NCBI RefSeq assembly: GCF_963422355.1
Contig: NC_085087.1
Span: 5,545,509 to 5,609,508 of the forward strand
Reading direction: 5' to 3'
From: Corticium candelabrum
Taxonomy: Eukaryota > Porifera > Homoscleromorpha > Homosclerophorida > Plakinidae
Length of the DNA stretch: 64,000 bases
Shown: positions 10,070-21,312 of the stretch, piece by piece
Numbering within the stretch: position 1 is the stretch's first letter
How the letters are laid out: the number at the start of each line of letters is the position of its first letter
The notes under the pieces: model-generated
Told to the model about the DNA's origin: nothing
Database searches by the model: none
The model's input: the letters and a program-made list of their open reading frames with translations, nothing else
Position numbers and translations under genes: made by a program

Positions 10070-11774
10070 GATGCTGTTGTTACAGCCGTTGAATATTGTC
10101 CAAATTTAGTAGATTTGTGCAACAAACGATGCAAGCAGAAGAGTCTTTGTGACAAGGTAACCAAGGTTTAGAATCTAGAATCTCGATCTGCCATGATAGT
10201 CTCTATTTTTATATAGTACGTTTGGAACAGATTTTGTTTCTAGTAAAGAACATGAGAGACAGGCAATTTGAGTCTCAAAGTTTTGACGCAATTTCGTTTT
10301 TGGGTATTCTTATTCATATAAAACGTGAAGATCATCTTCCCATCTTCAAAAACGTCAGAGTGAGTCTAGTGAGTATATGGTATAGCTGAAACCGTGTAGT
10401 GCAATATATTACAGTTGTCAAAGCATTCAGCAAACGATAGTCTTGATTCAAGTATGGTTTTAATTATAATAGAATTTTTAGAACATATATCAATAAATGA
10501 AATTGCAGCAAAATTTGTAAAACACATCTCTTCACTGAAAGTTGCTGGAGTTTGCCAGTTTAATCCAAACCATATATAATTATATAAAATGTACCAAATC
10601 TGTTTGCATCAGTTACAGTTTACATTACAGCTTCAGATCTCTCTTACAGAGATCCTTACAGGTTTTAGTTAAATGTATTTAATAGCTGCTTATGCATCAC
10701 TTTCAATAATAATTAATTTAATTAACGCAAATGCTATAACAATTGTAAGGCAATATAGGTGTCTATTTAACATTAATTGACATCAATCGATCAGATTTTA
10801 AACATACTTACTAGCTTCAATTTTTTCCATTTTTTGCCTATATTTACAAAATTTTAAAATATTTTTATGTATTATCTATATTTTGTGTACTGTAAACATT
10901 TGAGTAACGAAGTCGAATAATTTTGAAATACACTACTTAGTTCTTGAGTAACAACTATAACCTGTAAAAGAAATAATAAATTGCTTACATACAATTTCAG
11001 AAATTATAATTATATTACAGCAAATCAACAATTTACAACGCTTGCAAAGAGATTAAGTAATTAATTAATTAGTAAACGATTGCTCCATATATTTTTGATC
11101 TTTTGAATTAGCTACCTTACTTTGGGCAGCCACTTTTGGCTACAGACACAGCATTTTAACTAACAAATTTGATATAGCAACTAAAAACTTTGAGCATGAG
11201 TGGACATCTTTTAAGATTGCATGCACATCCTCGTTAAAATAATACAACAATTACTCTTTCTTATTGTATTCGCATCACAACTGGTTTTGCTATAGAATTG
11301 GTTGAAGCCTTGTGGTCGAGTGATAGTCCACGTAACATGCGATTGTCCCGGATCATCAACACAAGAATTCAAAGACTATCAAACAAACTGGCATTTTAGT
11401 GACGTCACGGTTACTGACTACGAAAAGGTCTAAACAGCTACGTTTTCATTGCAGAAATGTTTTAAATTTAATATATACCAGATATTTGAATCAACTGGTC
11501 TCCAAACAAAGAAGAGAATTCTACATTCAAGACGCTAGTACAAGACAAGCCATAGCAAAACAAAACTGGAACGAAATATTAAAAACTCGACTGCTGTAAT
11601 AAAATGTCCAGTTACACAAAACTGAAATTGTGTGTTGGTGTGTGTTTTCTCTAGGTTGTGTCTAGGGAAACTCTGGAGAATTGTTTCAAATTTCTTGCAG
11701 ACAAACGTAAATGGGCTGAAGAAGGTATTCTGTTTCCATAAATCTTCGTAGCTGAAAGACCTCGTGATATGTAG
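10070..11774 (+). pseudogene. Unidentified multi-exon gene, decayed copy A
   Basis: Three pieces align with exons seen in sister copies: about 10075-10157 (reads AVEYCPNLVDLCNKRCKQ, with donor AAG/gtaacc), about 11295-11390 (the LVEAWW exon of copy C, here out of frame), and the 3' pair 11482-11587 plus 11655-11774 (reads REFYIQDA and VVSRETLENCFKFLADKRKW). This copy has lost an acceptor before the first piece, a donor after 11587, and gained a stop in the last exon. The 3' exons, FSDVAVADYEE...GLRLLEYQPR...WNEIL in the better copies, resemble the C-terminal part of small-molecule SAM methyltransferases (JHAMT/histamine methyltransferase style), but this is a weak call and no SAM-binding motif was found. 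It runs tail-to-tail with F1. Confidence 0.45.
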
Positions 11775-12294
11775 ACCGGTTGCCGTGGAGACCGATTTCA
11801 TGTGATGGCATCTACTGACCACGGCTGTTTCGCGCATGCTACTTTGCGCTAAATTAGCGTACGCACGCGCAGTTCAGGTATTAAAGTTTTGTGTGAAGTT
11901 GCATCCGGTAAACCGCATTTAATTGTATACTGTTCTATAAGACAATCGCTTGCAGGCGACTTTGGAGAAAGCTCAAGGCTTTAGTCACCACCGCTGTCTG
12001 TGGTTGTACTGATTTCTTATATTGCAAAAACCTTACAGATACAAGTATCTAGGGAAGCTCGTTTCATAGATTAAGCTGGCAACGTCCTTAATAGTATTCT
12101 TTGCATGCCGTCTAGTTCTGGATCTGGACATCAGTATAAGACCATCTTCTAATAATTTTCAAATACATTTTTTATTTTCTATCTTCTTAAAATTTTTATA
12201 ATTACAGTTACAGGAAGAGTTTTTTTTGACGCTTTTTATGCGCCATAATCGAGGCACTAGGGATAATACTGCTTCAAGTCTATATTTGCGTATA

Positions 12295-12298
<4 letters not shown>

Positions 12299-12376
<78 letters not shown>

Positions 12377-12412
12377 TGTGTGTCTGTGTGTCTGTGTGTC
12401 TGTGTGTCAGTG
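12299..12412. repeat. (GT)n microsatellite 3' of F1
   Basis: About 110 bases of GT with CTGTGT variants at the right. It lies between GCGTATAC and ATCTTGTAATCGCTTTCAAC, the same flanks as the GT tract beside F4. Confidence 0.95.
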
Positions 12413-12611
12413 TATCTTGTAATCGCTTTCAACATGGGACTTGCTATTAATTACGACCCAAGTCCTTGAAACTTTGTGTAACAGGCGCAAACACAAACAA
12501 GCTTTATTATATCTGGAGCTGTTGCAACTCAATTTACAGTATCGTGCGTTTTGTGCTAAAATCAATGTACTGAGTCAGCGTAAACGCTTTGTAAGTAGTA
12601 GCAGATGTCAT

Positions 12612-13619
12612 TTACGAACTAACACGCAACTTCATTTCTGTAAATTTGAGAGAAATGTTGCTCTGCCATTTTTGCCAAACGATTCCCTGGGCGTTAGTAG
12701 ACCTTTCATGTTTCCAGTAGAGACCATTCAAGCTAGAAACATAACAACTGTGGTACCACCAAGCTCCCTTAAAGGTTTTGGCGCAGTTGGCACCGCCCTT
12801 GTCGTTGTCGTTGTCTTTAGTCGTAAAGGCCATCCCATTGTGATAAGATAATGAATCGCTGGCGTTTCCACTGTATGATGTGAAGGTCAAAGAGTATTTA
12901 TTCGACTCATCACTTACCTGAAACCTTCTGTAGTCAGCATGTGCTTGACGGCCACTGAAATCCATTAGATCTACACGAAGAATCTGTGCCTGTTTTGTCA
13001 ATCTGTGTATTTTGTCTAATCCCAACCAGAATTCTCCGGTTAAGTCTCCAAATCCGTTTTTGTAGTCAGACCATCCGCGGTAGAAGTCAACAGAACCGTC
13101 CTGGCGTCTCTGAAAAACTGTCCAGCCGCCACCGTCTGTCGACATATCACAGTACACTTGAAACGAATCCAATCCATCTCCAAGATCCAAAGTGTACACG
13201 CCGCTTACTAGTTTGCCTAACTGTTGAGCCTCTTGACAACTTGTGTAACTTCTTTTTTTGTCTCTGTTTTGTGACTGTAACTGATTGACCACTTCAGTCA
13301 GATTTGATAGTTTTTCTTCAATTTCTACTAGACGCGAACAGCAGTTGCAGCTGCATTTGTTCTCTGGTGCTGGTCTTCCAGGCGGACCTGCTTTCCCACG
13401 GTCTCCTTTCTCTCCTTTCATTCCCACCATTTTTCTCGACATCAAACCATTTGATGTACTATTCCCTCCAAGAGAAACTTGCACATTGATTTGTGCAACC
13501 GTCACGCTGTCTTCACTGCGGTCACCTTTCACTCCACGCGAAGCGACGTGTGTGACAAACATTAACAATGGCAGCAAAATCCCGATTAGTCGATTCGGAA
13601 TCATTGTGATCATCACCAT
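12612..13619 (-). CDS. Ficolin/ryncolin-like secreted lectin F1
   Basis: A 335-residue, single-exon protein. Residues 1-27 form a signal peptide (IGILLPLLMFVTHVAS). A short collagen stretch at 66-83 has six Gly-X-Y triplets (GMKGEKGDRGKAGPPGRP), followed by the cysteine cluster CSCNCC (89-94), which probably links chains, a coiled coil at about 96-120, and a fibrinogen-related domain at 125-335 with the four usual cysteines (128, 157, 279, 292) and the Ca-site motif KDNDND at 268-273. Such proteins oligomerise and bind sugar or acetyl groups on microbes. The frame is open 35 codons further upstream, but the TATA box lies inside that extension, so the ATG at 13619 is chosen. An AATAAA signal sits at 12503-12508 on the minus strand. 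It lies tail-to-tail with decayed gene copy A. Confidence 0.9.
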   Translation of the reverse strand: MVMITMIPNRLIGILLPLLMFVTHVASRGVKGDRSEDSVTVAQINVQVSLGGNSTSNGLMSRKMVGMKGEKGDRGKAGPPGRPAPENKCSCNCCSRLVEIEEKLSNLTEVVNQLQSQNRDKKRSYTSCQEAQQLGKLVSGVYTLDLGDGLDSFQVYCDMSTDGGGWTVFQRRQDGSVDFYRGWSDYKNGFGDLTGEFWLGLDKIHRLTKQAQILRVDLMDFSGRQAHADYRRFQVSDESNKYSLTFTSYSGNASDSLSYHNGMAFTTKDNDNDKGGANCAKTFKGAWWYHSCYVSSLNGLYWKHERSTNAQGIVWQKWQSNISLKFTEMKLRVSS

Positions 13620-13651
13620 CCAACTGTATGTCGGTTGTGCTTCTGGGGTCA

Positions 13652-13813
13652 CTTTTATAGTCACAAAGCCTCGACCAATTCCCGTACTACTCACCCCTTC
13701 GCCGTGCTCTTCGTTTCTTGCCAATCATGTGTGAGCCCACGCAGACGCCCACTCAACAAAACGAAAAGCGGTAAGCGCGGATTTGCTTGCAAACAAGTTG
13801 CAAATTGATGTCA
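13652..13813 (-). promoter_or_regulatory. F1 promoter: TATA, CCAAT, CRE-like
   Basis: On the minus strand, TATAAAAG lies at 13652-13659, 33 bases before the ATG, so the 5' leader should be only about 5-12 bases. An inverted CCAAT box (CCAATCA on the plus strand) lies at 13721-13727, and a CRE-like TGATGTCA at 13806-13813. The same three sites at the same spacing recur upstream of the other ficolin-like genes. Confidence 0.75.
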
Positions 13814-13849
13814 TGAATTGCTTTACCGCGTACTCTATCTACCGGTAAG

Positions 13850-14270
13850 CAGACAAACCCGCAATCTAGACAAACTTAGCAAACGTGTTGCTTCCTGTAC
13901 CGTTTTCTGACTGCCGTAACTTTGAGGTAGAATGACGTACGTCGACGTAACGAGTTGTTGTTTCTCCCAAACGGGCTCTCATCACAACACTTGGGGCTAA
14001 ATGACTCGTTTTTGCCCAAACAGAGTACGCCATTAGCTAATAACCAAGATATTTCACCCACTGCGCCAGATCGGCGAAAAGTATTCCGTCATCGCACTTG
14101 GAAAAGGCGTGGTCACATCACGTGCTATGGAGAGTCCGTCCTAGTCCTCGCGTACCCAGTAGATATCGATATCAAGAAGAGGAGGGGTTTGGCTACGCAA
14201 GACTAAGTCCGTCCTTCACTCCCACAGATTCGTGTAGAGATTTCATTCTAGACCAAAGTTCTCATTCCAA
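13850..14270. other. F1 distal 5' flank, family-wide repeat
   Basis: This stretch is shared with the 5' flanks of F2, F6, F8 and F9: ACCGGTAAGCAGACAAACCC-like, then CCTGTACCGTTTTCTGACTG-like, then GATCGGCGAAAAGTATTCCG and GTGGTCACATCACGTG. About 14050-14240 recurs inverted at about 2580-2705. No coding sequence is seen. Confidence 0.65.
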
Positions 14271-14279
14271 TTAATTATT

Positions 14280-14480
14280 GAGGAAGTTTCGAAGCGATTC
14301 ACCGCCTTTCGACGCGAGTTGAAGCGAAAGTACCGCGAAGCGTCGCGATCGCCGGTTTTCGCTGCGTATTCGAGGCTTAAATTAATTTACTACTAGAGCG
14401 ATACTCTTCGCTACGTTTTAGCCGCGATGTGTTCGCTCGTTCAGCTGCGTAGTCGCGTCGTGTTCGAAGCGAGGATCAAG
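14280..14480. repeat. CpG-rich GAAGCG/CGCTTC-word segment, copy 1
   Basis: The stretch is packed with GAAGCG, TTCGAAGCG, CGCGTCG and related words in both orientations, in contrast to its AT-rich neighbours. A similar block lies at about 61180-61450. No reading frame of interest was seen; it could be a transposon end or a repeat family of its own. Confidence 0.45.
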
Positions 14481-14499
14481 CGACATATTTATACAACAG

Positions 14500-15019
14500 A
14501 AGTCAAAAATTTATTGAAGAAGTCGTTTCATCGGAAGATCACCAGGCTGTATTTTGGTTGCTGATGACGGCAGCAAGAGAATTACAATAGCACCGTTGGA
14601 TTTGACAATTGTAGAAATGCAGACCTATATATGTATATATATATATATAGTAATATTTTAGTCCCCACGCATCAATTAATTGCCGTTGTGCCTAGAAAGC
14701 CTGCATAATTCTGAACCCATAGAGATGTTTATAATTTTCCATAAACAGTAATGAGAAACTGAGTATAATGACACTCAACTAACACACTCAATTATATTAT
14801 GCACAAGTGCCAAATACAAAATTGAAGATCCTTTCATCTCTATTACAAACTACCTGTGCAATTATGCAGTCAACTGAATCACAGTACTCCTAAGTAAGTG
14901 CTCCTGAAAGAAAGAATGAAATGTTATCTCCAAATGATGCAAGTTACCAAACGACATTGAAAACATCAGTGTCTTTAGACCTGCATACAGACCATTCTTT
15001 ATGGCATAGGGCTTCCTCT

Positions 15020-15081
<62 letters not shown>

Positions 15082-15200
15082 ATGAGTGTGTGGTGTGTGT
15101 GTGTGTGCGTGCGTGTGTGTGTGTGTATGTGTGTGTAAACAACACAACCAATGAAAGTGTTGTCGACAATTTCACATATATTTCATACTATCAGAGAAAA
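14500..15200. other. Non-coding stretch with microsatellites
   Basis: No gene is seen. It holds a short (TA)n run at about 14633-14650, a (TA)n tract at about 15020-15080, and a (GT)n tract at about 15091-15137. Confidence 0.6.
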
Positions 15201-15204
15201 ATCC

Positions 15205-15960
15205 ATATCATTCTAATCACATTCAACTGTATTCGGTATAGGTGCCAAATACGAAACAGAAGAACTATGCATCTCTATGCAAACTACTTGAGCAACAACG
15301 CTGTCTACTAAAACTGCTACCAGATTATGAGTTTCAGTGTTCACCAAAAGCTCCTGTAAGTCTCCAAATGTAAAAACAATATCTGAAAGATCGTTTTCTT
15401 GAGCACACATTTCGGCCATTCTTCTAAGTGCAAACTTTTGAATGACTGCATACTGTTTGGCCATACTGGTAATAAACAGTTCAACATAGCCAAATGAAAA
15501 TGTATCTTCATCGTGAAACTCCACAGTATATGATTTTCTTTTAGACTTCTGGGTAGTTCGACTGTGCACCATGATACCATCTACATACATCTATCTATCT
15601 ATAGTGACAAGACTGCCATGAATTGGGTAATTTCCCTCACGTTGCAGTAGCTTGTTGATAGCAAAGATGTACTTGTCTTCAAGAAAAGCTACTTTTCGAT
15701 GACCACAAAAAGTCTACTGTAACATTTTCCAGCAGTGCTAAAGAAACCCACGCAATAAAGATTGTGAATATCAACTTCTTGAATGTCAAATTAAGTGACT
15801 GTACTGAAAAATGCAGTACTTTTGAATCAATGCTACAGCTTCAGGTGAAAGCACATCCTCTTCTACAGAAAAAAACCAATTGTGGAATCGACTGCACCAA
15901 TGACACTGCAGTAGCAATGATTACAATACAACAGATATTATGACATTATCAACTAGTAAA
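15205..15960 (-). pseudogene. Possible CACTA/EnSpm-like transposase C-terminal relic, copy 2
   Basis: The minus-strand frame at 15213-15590 encodes 125 residues containing YVDGIMVHSRTTQKSKRKSY, VEFHDEDTFSFGYVELF, AVIQKFALRRM and, at the end, YLAPIPNTVE. This is the better-kept partner of the plus-strand copy at about 1740-2520, and the DNA match extends to about 15960. The pattern of a hydrophobic core ending in an APIPN-like block resembles the C-termini of invertebrate EnSpm/CACTA proteins; this is a tentative family call. No terminal inverted repeats or catalytic domain were found. Confidence 0.3.
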
Positions 15961-15999
15961 TGAAGCTGTGTTTACACTCTTGCTTCAGAGCTACGAGCG

Positions 16000-16365
<366 letters not shown>

Positions 16366-16565
16366 TATTGTGAATATTGTAAATTTTATTAAATTTTATC
16401 TATTTATTTTATTATTATTAATTAATCATTAGGTTGCATAATTCTTTAAAACCCATGGATGCGTCGATGTGATTAAAGATAATCAACTAAATATCATCAA
16501 TGTCCCACACTACACTTAGAATTCACTACATGCATATGCGTGACAGCTACGTCTCTCGGGATTGT

Positions 16566-17150
16566 TATCGTTATTTCTCAATTCTGCATGTAGCGTTCTT
16601 TCTTGCATCACTTAAGGTGAACACGATCATCATGCTTTCGTTGAGCCGTTGCTATCATCTTTCGTTCCGTTAAAATTAATTCGTCGTAGATAGAGATCGA
16701 TGTACGTGCACCGGAAATACTGTGAAGCAGGACATGTATGTTATAGCGACCGGATCCAGAAGGAACCACGCAGGGCAACGTTTTCTACGAATCTTTCTTG
16801 CAAGACGACGTCGATCGTTCATCATCAGTCCTACTTACACCTAGAAATATATTCTTGCAAGGAGCGGGCACGATATTTCTCAATTCTGTAGCGCTCGACC
16901 CTGCATCACTTGTAGCCAACTACTGAGGCGGACGAGATTATCATGCTTTCGTTGAGCCGTACGTTGCTAGCATCTTTCGTTCTGATGATAATTCGTCGTA
17001 GCTATAGCTAGATAAAGATTGATCTCGTACGTCTCCTACAAATACTGTGAAGCGACATGCAGTGACCAGATCCAGAAGAAAGCAGCGCTAGCGTTTCTAC
17101 GAATATTTCTTGCAAGACGACGCCAATCGTTATTATCAGTCCTACTTACA
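16566..17150. repeat. Tandem duplication, period about 300 bp
   Basis: Two units, about 16570-16868 and 16873-17150, share ordered words such as ATTTCTCAATTCTG, CATGCTTTCGTTGAGCCG, AATACTGTGAAGC, CTTGCAAGACGACG and CAGTCCTACTTACA. The second unit runs directly into the left arm of the inverted duplication at 17130-17880. Confidence 0.75.
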
Positions 17151-17880
17151 GCTAAAACGTATTGCTCTCTTGAAGATCGCGGATGACATGTTGGTCGTGC
17201 GCAACGGTACACACATGCATGGTCCCATGGGACCTTAGCTTGGCTTCTTGAAGAACGATAAATTCGTTTGTTTTGCGATTCTTTTGTTAAGCTACGCGCG
17301 TAAAAGAAGTACACCACAATGAGTGGTGGACTGCTTCGCGAGAAGCTCACTCTAAACGGGTTGAATAGACTTCCGGTCTGTCTGTCGGTATGTCTGTACC
17401 TATGTTTCTATCTATCTATCTATGTTTGTTTGTAAGCGTGTGTCACGCTCGGGGAGTTTGTCGAGCCAATCAGCAATCGTTTTGGAACGCAAAAAAACGT
17501 AGGTGACGTAATACTAGCTTGTCAGCGTGAATCACTCTCGGGAATTGGCAGAGCCAATCAGCAGACCTTTGGCACATCAACAATGGGTGACGTAACAATC
17601 CCGCGCATTATGACAGAAAAGCCGAGATGTCGTGAACCTCCATTTTACGGTCAAACTGTCGTCAAACCGAGAAGCGCAGAGTAAAGATCAGGTAATAGTT
17701 GTTAGCGTTTGTTACTTTTTGCAAAAGAATCGCAAAACAAACGAATTTATCGTTCTACAAGAAGCCAAGCGAAGGTCCCATGGGACCATGCATCTAGATA
17801 GGCACCGTTGCATACACACCACCAACATGTCATCCGCGATCTTCAAGAGAGCAATATGTTGTAAGTAGGACTGATGATAG
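17130..17880. repeat. Inverted duplication with two first-exon-like arms
   Basis: The arms (about 17130-17285 and 17712-17880) are reverse complements. Each reads outward through CGCAAAACAAACGAATTTA, GGTCCCATGGGACC and ATGTCATCCGCGATCTTC to GTAAGTAGGACTG, that is, a short ATG-led piece followed by a consensus splice donor. The centre holds two copies of a CCAAT-plus-CRE module. The layout suggests mirrored first exons around a shared promoter. Confidence 0.7.
17448..17605. promoter_or_regulatory. Twin CCAAT/CRE promoter modules
   Basis: Two similar modules lie about 80 bases apart. Each has a GTCACGCTCGGG-like or ATCACTCTCGGG-like start, then GAGCCAATCAGCA (CCAAT box), then GGTGACGTAA (CRE-like). 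They sit centrally between divergent first-exon-like arms. CCAAT and CRE pairs are typical of NF-Y and CREB/ATF binding promoters; their action here is inferred. Confidence 0.55.
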
Positions 17881-18671
17881 TATGGATGTGTCAAATTGTA
17901 CATACGATGAAGATACATGCATGTGGTGTGTAAATGTGCTATTCCAACATTTTCTAGTCAAAGGAAGTCAGCAACAGGGTATACCTAGATCACTGCATGT
18001 GTAGACCACTTGTAATAGAAACATGATCAACTCTTTCATATGATATATATTTTATACCTATCTAAGTTACAGTCTAAATGGTACAGCACTGGTAATTTGT
18101 TGGGTACAGTGTGTTGTGTAGAAAATTGTGTTTAGCAGAGTGATGTGTATTTGCATTAATCTATTACTTAATTCAATGTTAATGTGATCTAAAGTTGTAT
18201 CCTACCTTGTGTCAGTTGCATCACATTTTTCTTGTGTGCTTTACTTTGGCACGAGAGAGGTATCCAAAGACCTCATTCAAACATTGCACAAAGATATGGT
18301 GGGTGTCATGGGACGACTGGACAAGATCATCAGTCTTTTGGATTCTGCAGAAGTAATGGTTTGCTTGGAGGATTTCCCAAGTAAATCTAAACTATTTCTT
18401 TTGTCTTTGAAGAGAGACAAATTCAAGGAAGAGAAACAAGAAATAGATGCCTGTGACACTCCAGAAAGAGGTTAGGAACATTGTTGAGTGTCTATTGAAC
18501 CAAACTGCCCATTGACTTTACGTATTTGTAGAAGTTTATATTGGTGATCCAAGCCTTAATGTGAGGACCAGCAAGTTGGCTGTTACCAGAGCCACCATGA
18601 AGGCTGGTGGGGGGAGGAGGTCTTTGTTGGCCTTCAATCTTGTTGATATTTTGTTTGATCAAGTGCTGTGA
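17827..18671 (+). CDS. BEN-domain gene, copy 1 (3' end truncated)
   Basis: Proposed exons are 17827-17860 (MSSAIFKRAIC, donor gtaagt), 18216-18470 and 18532-18671, possibly with a small exon near 17957-17977. The exon junction ERG/gttagg...tttgtag/EVYIGD keeps frame. The middle exon has a leucine-rich helical piece (SKDLIQTLHKDMVGVMGRLD). The last reads VYIGDPSLNVRTSKL then RRSLLAFNLVDILFDQ, the first half of a BEN domain, a DNA-binding and protein-binding fold of transcription regulators. Compared with copy 2, the domain is cut after FDQ and a stop follows at once; the LDPRK part is absent. It could be a truncated paralog, or the missing end could be spliced from elsewhere. The CCAAT/CRE modules at 17448-17605 are the likely promoter. 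Confidence 0.5.
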
Positions 18672-18744
18672 GGTCGAGTTCAACGTAGTTTAGAAATTTT
18701 TACATGGGAAGAAAACAAGTATTACTGTGATATTTTATTTCACT

Positions 18745-19379
18745 TTATATTTTGCCGACCTCTTTCTTTGCTTTGGAATCCTTTTTGACTGCAGTGTATA
18801 TGTTTTCTGCCCCATGCTGTGGTGTTGGTGTATTGCCATGTCTTGGAATTGGTGATGGCTGTGGATGGATAATAGATGGGTATATGATTCTATCAGAGCA
18901 ATAATCCTTTTCATCTTTTTCTTCATTTTTGCTTTGAGGCTGTGGCTCTTCGGAACATGGTAGTTCAATAGCACATGAAATTTTGTGTTCAGATGAAGTT
19001 ATGTCATTAGCTGTTGCCTGAGCAGTTCTATCCTCGTCTGCAGCAGTCTGGCCCTCTGCTTCTTGGAATGATTCACAATCTCGATTTGTATCGTTTTCTG
19101 AAAATACATTTTCTGATTGCTGAAGGGCGTCTGGTAGTTTTCCTGTGAACGTCTTCTTCTTTGTCTGTTTCATCAGTCTGTGCTGTTGCCGTTGGTTGTT
19201 GATGTGGCTTATAGAACTCAAGTGGGAGCCTGGGGTGGTGCTTTGAACGGATGGCTTTAAATGATTCAAAGTATCTTATGGCTAGTGGGTCAGGGTCGTC
19301 ATCAGAGTCATCATGGTCATCAGCATATTCTTCCCAACGGGTACTAGTAAGTACACCAGGAACACACGATGAATACGAT

Positions 19380-19464
<85 letters not shown>

Positions 19465-20215
19465 TAGAAATACCGATTGTCATTTTCTCCCATGGTATAA
19501 GCTGTTGTTACATGCCAGTGAACTGTTGGACTCTTACTGTGCCCTACAAATAGAATTACTGCAGTCTGTGAGCACTCATTCTGGTACATGAAATAATACC
19601 TGCCCTGCTGCAGAAGTTGGTCACAAAGTCATTAACAGTCTCACGGTATTTATAAGCAAAGAAAGTAAGGACACCAATAACCACAAGCATAAACAGTGCA
19701 ATCAGAAAAAATCCCCACCAAGCCAACCCTGTCAAATAGCATTTCAATTAAATTTGACAAACAATAAATATTTAGTTGGGTCACACCAGAATAAGAAGTG
19801 TCACTGAGACATCCATGGCAACAAGATGTCAAAGGTATGGTGGCAATGTGTCCTGTCTGTATTAAATACTCTGTTCACATGAACGAGAGCAAAACTTAAC
19901 AAAATTTGTTGAGTACCGTTTCTGATCTCAAGGTCGGTATGAAGATCAGCTTTGTAAGACAAACAGATTGTTGTTGGAATTTGATGTGATAGATTTAAAC
20001 AGTATTTTAATATATATTTTGATATTTAGAGATTGTCGTTGTGTGTCAACAAAAGGCTCGTTTTGGGATTTCCAGAGATAATAAACTTCATTGTAACATT
20101 ATCTCCAAACGAAACAGTTATGCCTCTAACATACGTGTTGGCAACTACAATTTGTCCTGATTGGATATCGAGAATCGTTAGCGAAGGCACTTCTGTTGAG
20201 ACAGAAGGAAAGTGA
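18745..20215 (-). CDS. Ig-like transmembrane protein with ITIM-like tail (exons approximate)
   Basis: Minus strand. About 20215-20030 reads TILDIQSGQIVVANTYVRG then FGDNVTMKFIISGNPKT, like the first strands of an Ig domain; about 20000-19850 reads ICLSYKADLHTDLEIRNGTQ and LLSFALVHVNR, in another frame, probably after a splice or shift. An exon at about 19731-19602 (acceptor ttgacag, donor gtatta) holds the membrane helix WWGFFLIALFMLVVIGVLTF followed by FAYKYRETVND. After a (CA)n-bearing intron comes an acidic tail (WEEYADDHDDSDDDPDPLAI) and then, after an apparent one-step frame change near 19150, a Pro/Glu-rich tail ending at 18745. That tail carries IIYPSI (18872-18889), which fits the ITIM pattern, and NIYTAV (18788-18808). 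No start exon or signal peptide is identified; the junctions and the frame change mean it could be decayed. Confidence 0.4.
19380..19461. repeat. (GT)n microsatellite
   Basis: Pure GT for about 80 bases, apparently inside an intron of the Ig-like gene. Confidence 0.95.
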
Positions 20216-20276
20216 TATAAGGTTACGTTTACTCTTGAAGAAATATTTTAATTACTTATTATAAACCATATATTTG

Positions 20277-20580
20277 CAACGGCTGGTCTCCGGTTGCTTG
20301 AATATCAACCAAGAACAGAAGTCTACATTTAAGACGCTATTACAAGACAAGCCATAGCGAAGGAAACTGCAACGAAATGTTGAAGGCCGACTGCTCCAAT
20401 AGAATGTCTAGACAAAACTAAAATTGTGCGTTAATTAGCGTGTGCTTTCTCTAGGTTGTGTCTAGGGAGACTCTGGAGGTCTCGAATTGTTTCGAATTTC
20501 TTGCAGACAAACGTAAATGGGCCAAGGAAGGTGTTCTGTTTCCACGCATCGTTCTAGCCGAAAGACCTCGTGCTATGTAG
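20277..20580 (+). pseudogene. Unidentified multi-exon gene, decayed copy B (last two exons)
   Basis: The pieces at about 20277-20385 (GLRLLEYQPR) and 20455-20580 (VVSRETLE..., then FLADKRKWAKEGVLF) match copies A, C, D and E. The acceptor before the first piece reads CAT instead of CAG, the donor after it reads GC, and six extra bases interrupt the last exon. It is dead, and lies tail-to-tail with F2 about 730 bases away. Confidence 0.5.
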
Positions 20581-21312
20581 ACAAGTTGAACACATTTACA
20601 TAGAGACATATTATTTTGTGATGGCCTCTACTGACCACGACTGTTTCGCACATGCTACTCTGCGCTACTCTAGCGTACTCACGTGCAGTAAAGGTATTAA
20701 AGTTTTGTGTGAAGTTGCCTCCAGTAGACTGCATTTAACTGTTCTAAGACAATCGCATGTAAGCGACATTGGAAAAAGCTCGAGGCTCTAGTCACTACTG
20801 CTGTTTGTGGTTATACCGATTTCTATAGTATATAGAGGCCTACAAGTAACTAGGTAAGTTTGTTTCGTAGATTAAGCTAGCAACGCCCTCAATAGTATCC
20901 TTTGCATGCCGTGAATTCCTGTGTCTAGACGTCAATATAAGACCGTTCTCTAATAATAAATTCAATTTTGTTTTATTCTCCTTCTTTCTTAATTTATTTT
21001 TAAATTTATAGTTACAGGAAGTGTATTTTGATGCTGATTACGCGCCGTAATGAGGCACTAAAATGATACATCTTTTTCAAATCTCTGCATGGGATATACA
21101 TAGACCGCTGGTACTGTAATCGCTTTCAACATGGAACTTGCTGTTAATTACAACCCAAGTCCTTGGAACTTTTGTGTAACAGACGCAAACACAAACAAGC
21201 TTTATTGATCTGATGCTGATGCAACTCGACTTACAGTTTCGTGCGTTCTGTGCTAAAATCAATGTATTGGGATAGCGTTAACGCTTTGTAAGTAGCATGC
21301 AGTAGACGCCAT

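Larger units (their letters stand above)
8960..13850. repeat. Segmental duplication unit A (copy of 41458-46430)
   Basis: The sequence is collinear with 41458-46430 from the shared TTAACTAGTTGTACGGT through the ficolin gene and its promoter (F1 here, F4 there). Both units carry, in order, a (CA)n tract, the decayed plus-strand multi-exon gene, a (GT)n tract and a minus-strand ficolin-like gene. Differences are small indels, microsatellite lengths, and a 69-bp insertion present only in the second unit. Confidence 0.85.

Noticed and set aside
13620-13724. Longer N-terminus for F1 (and the same for F2, F4, F8)
   Set aside because: The extension is encoded by the promoter, including the TATA box, and members F6 and F9 have stops there; the signal peptide begins at the downstream ATG.
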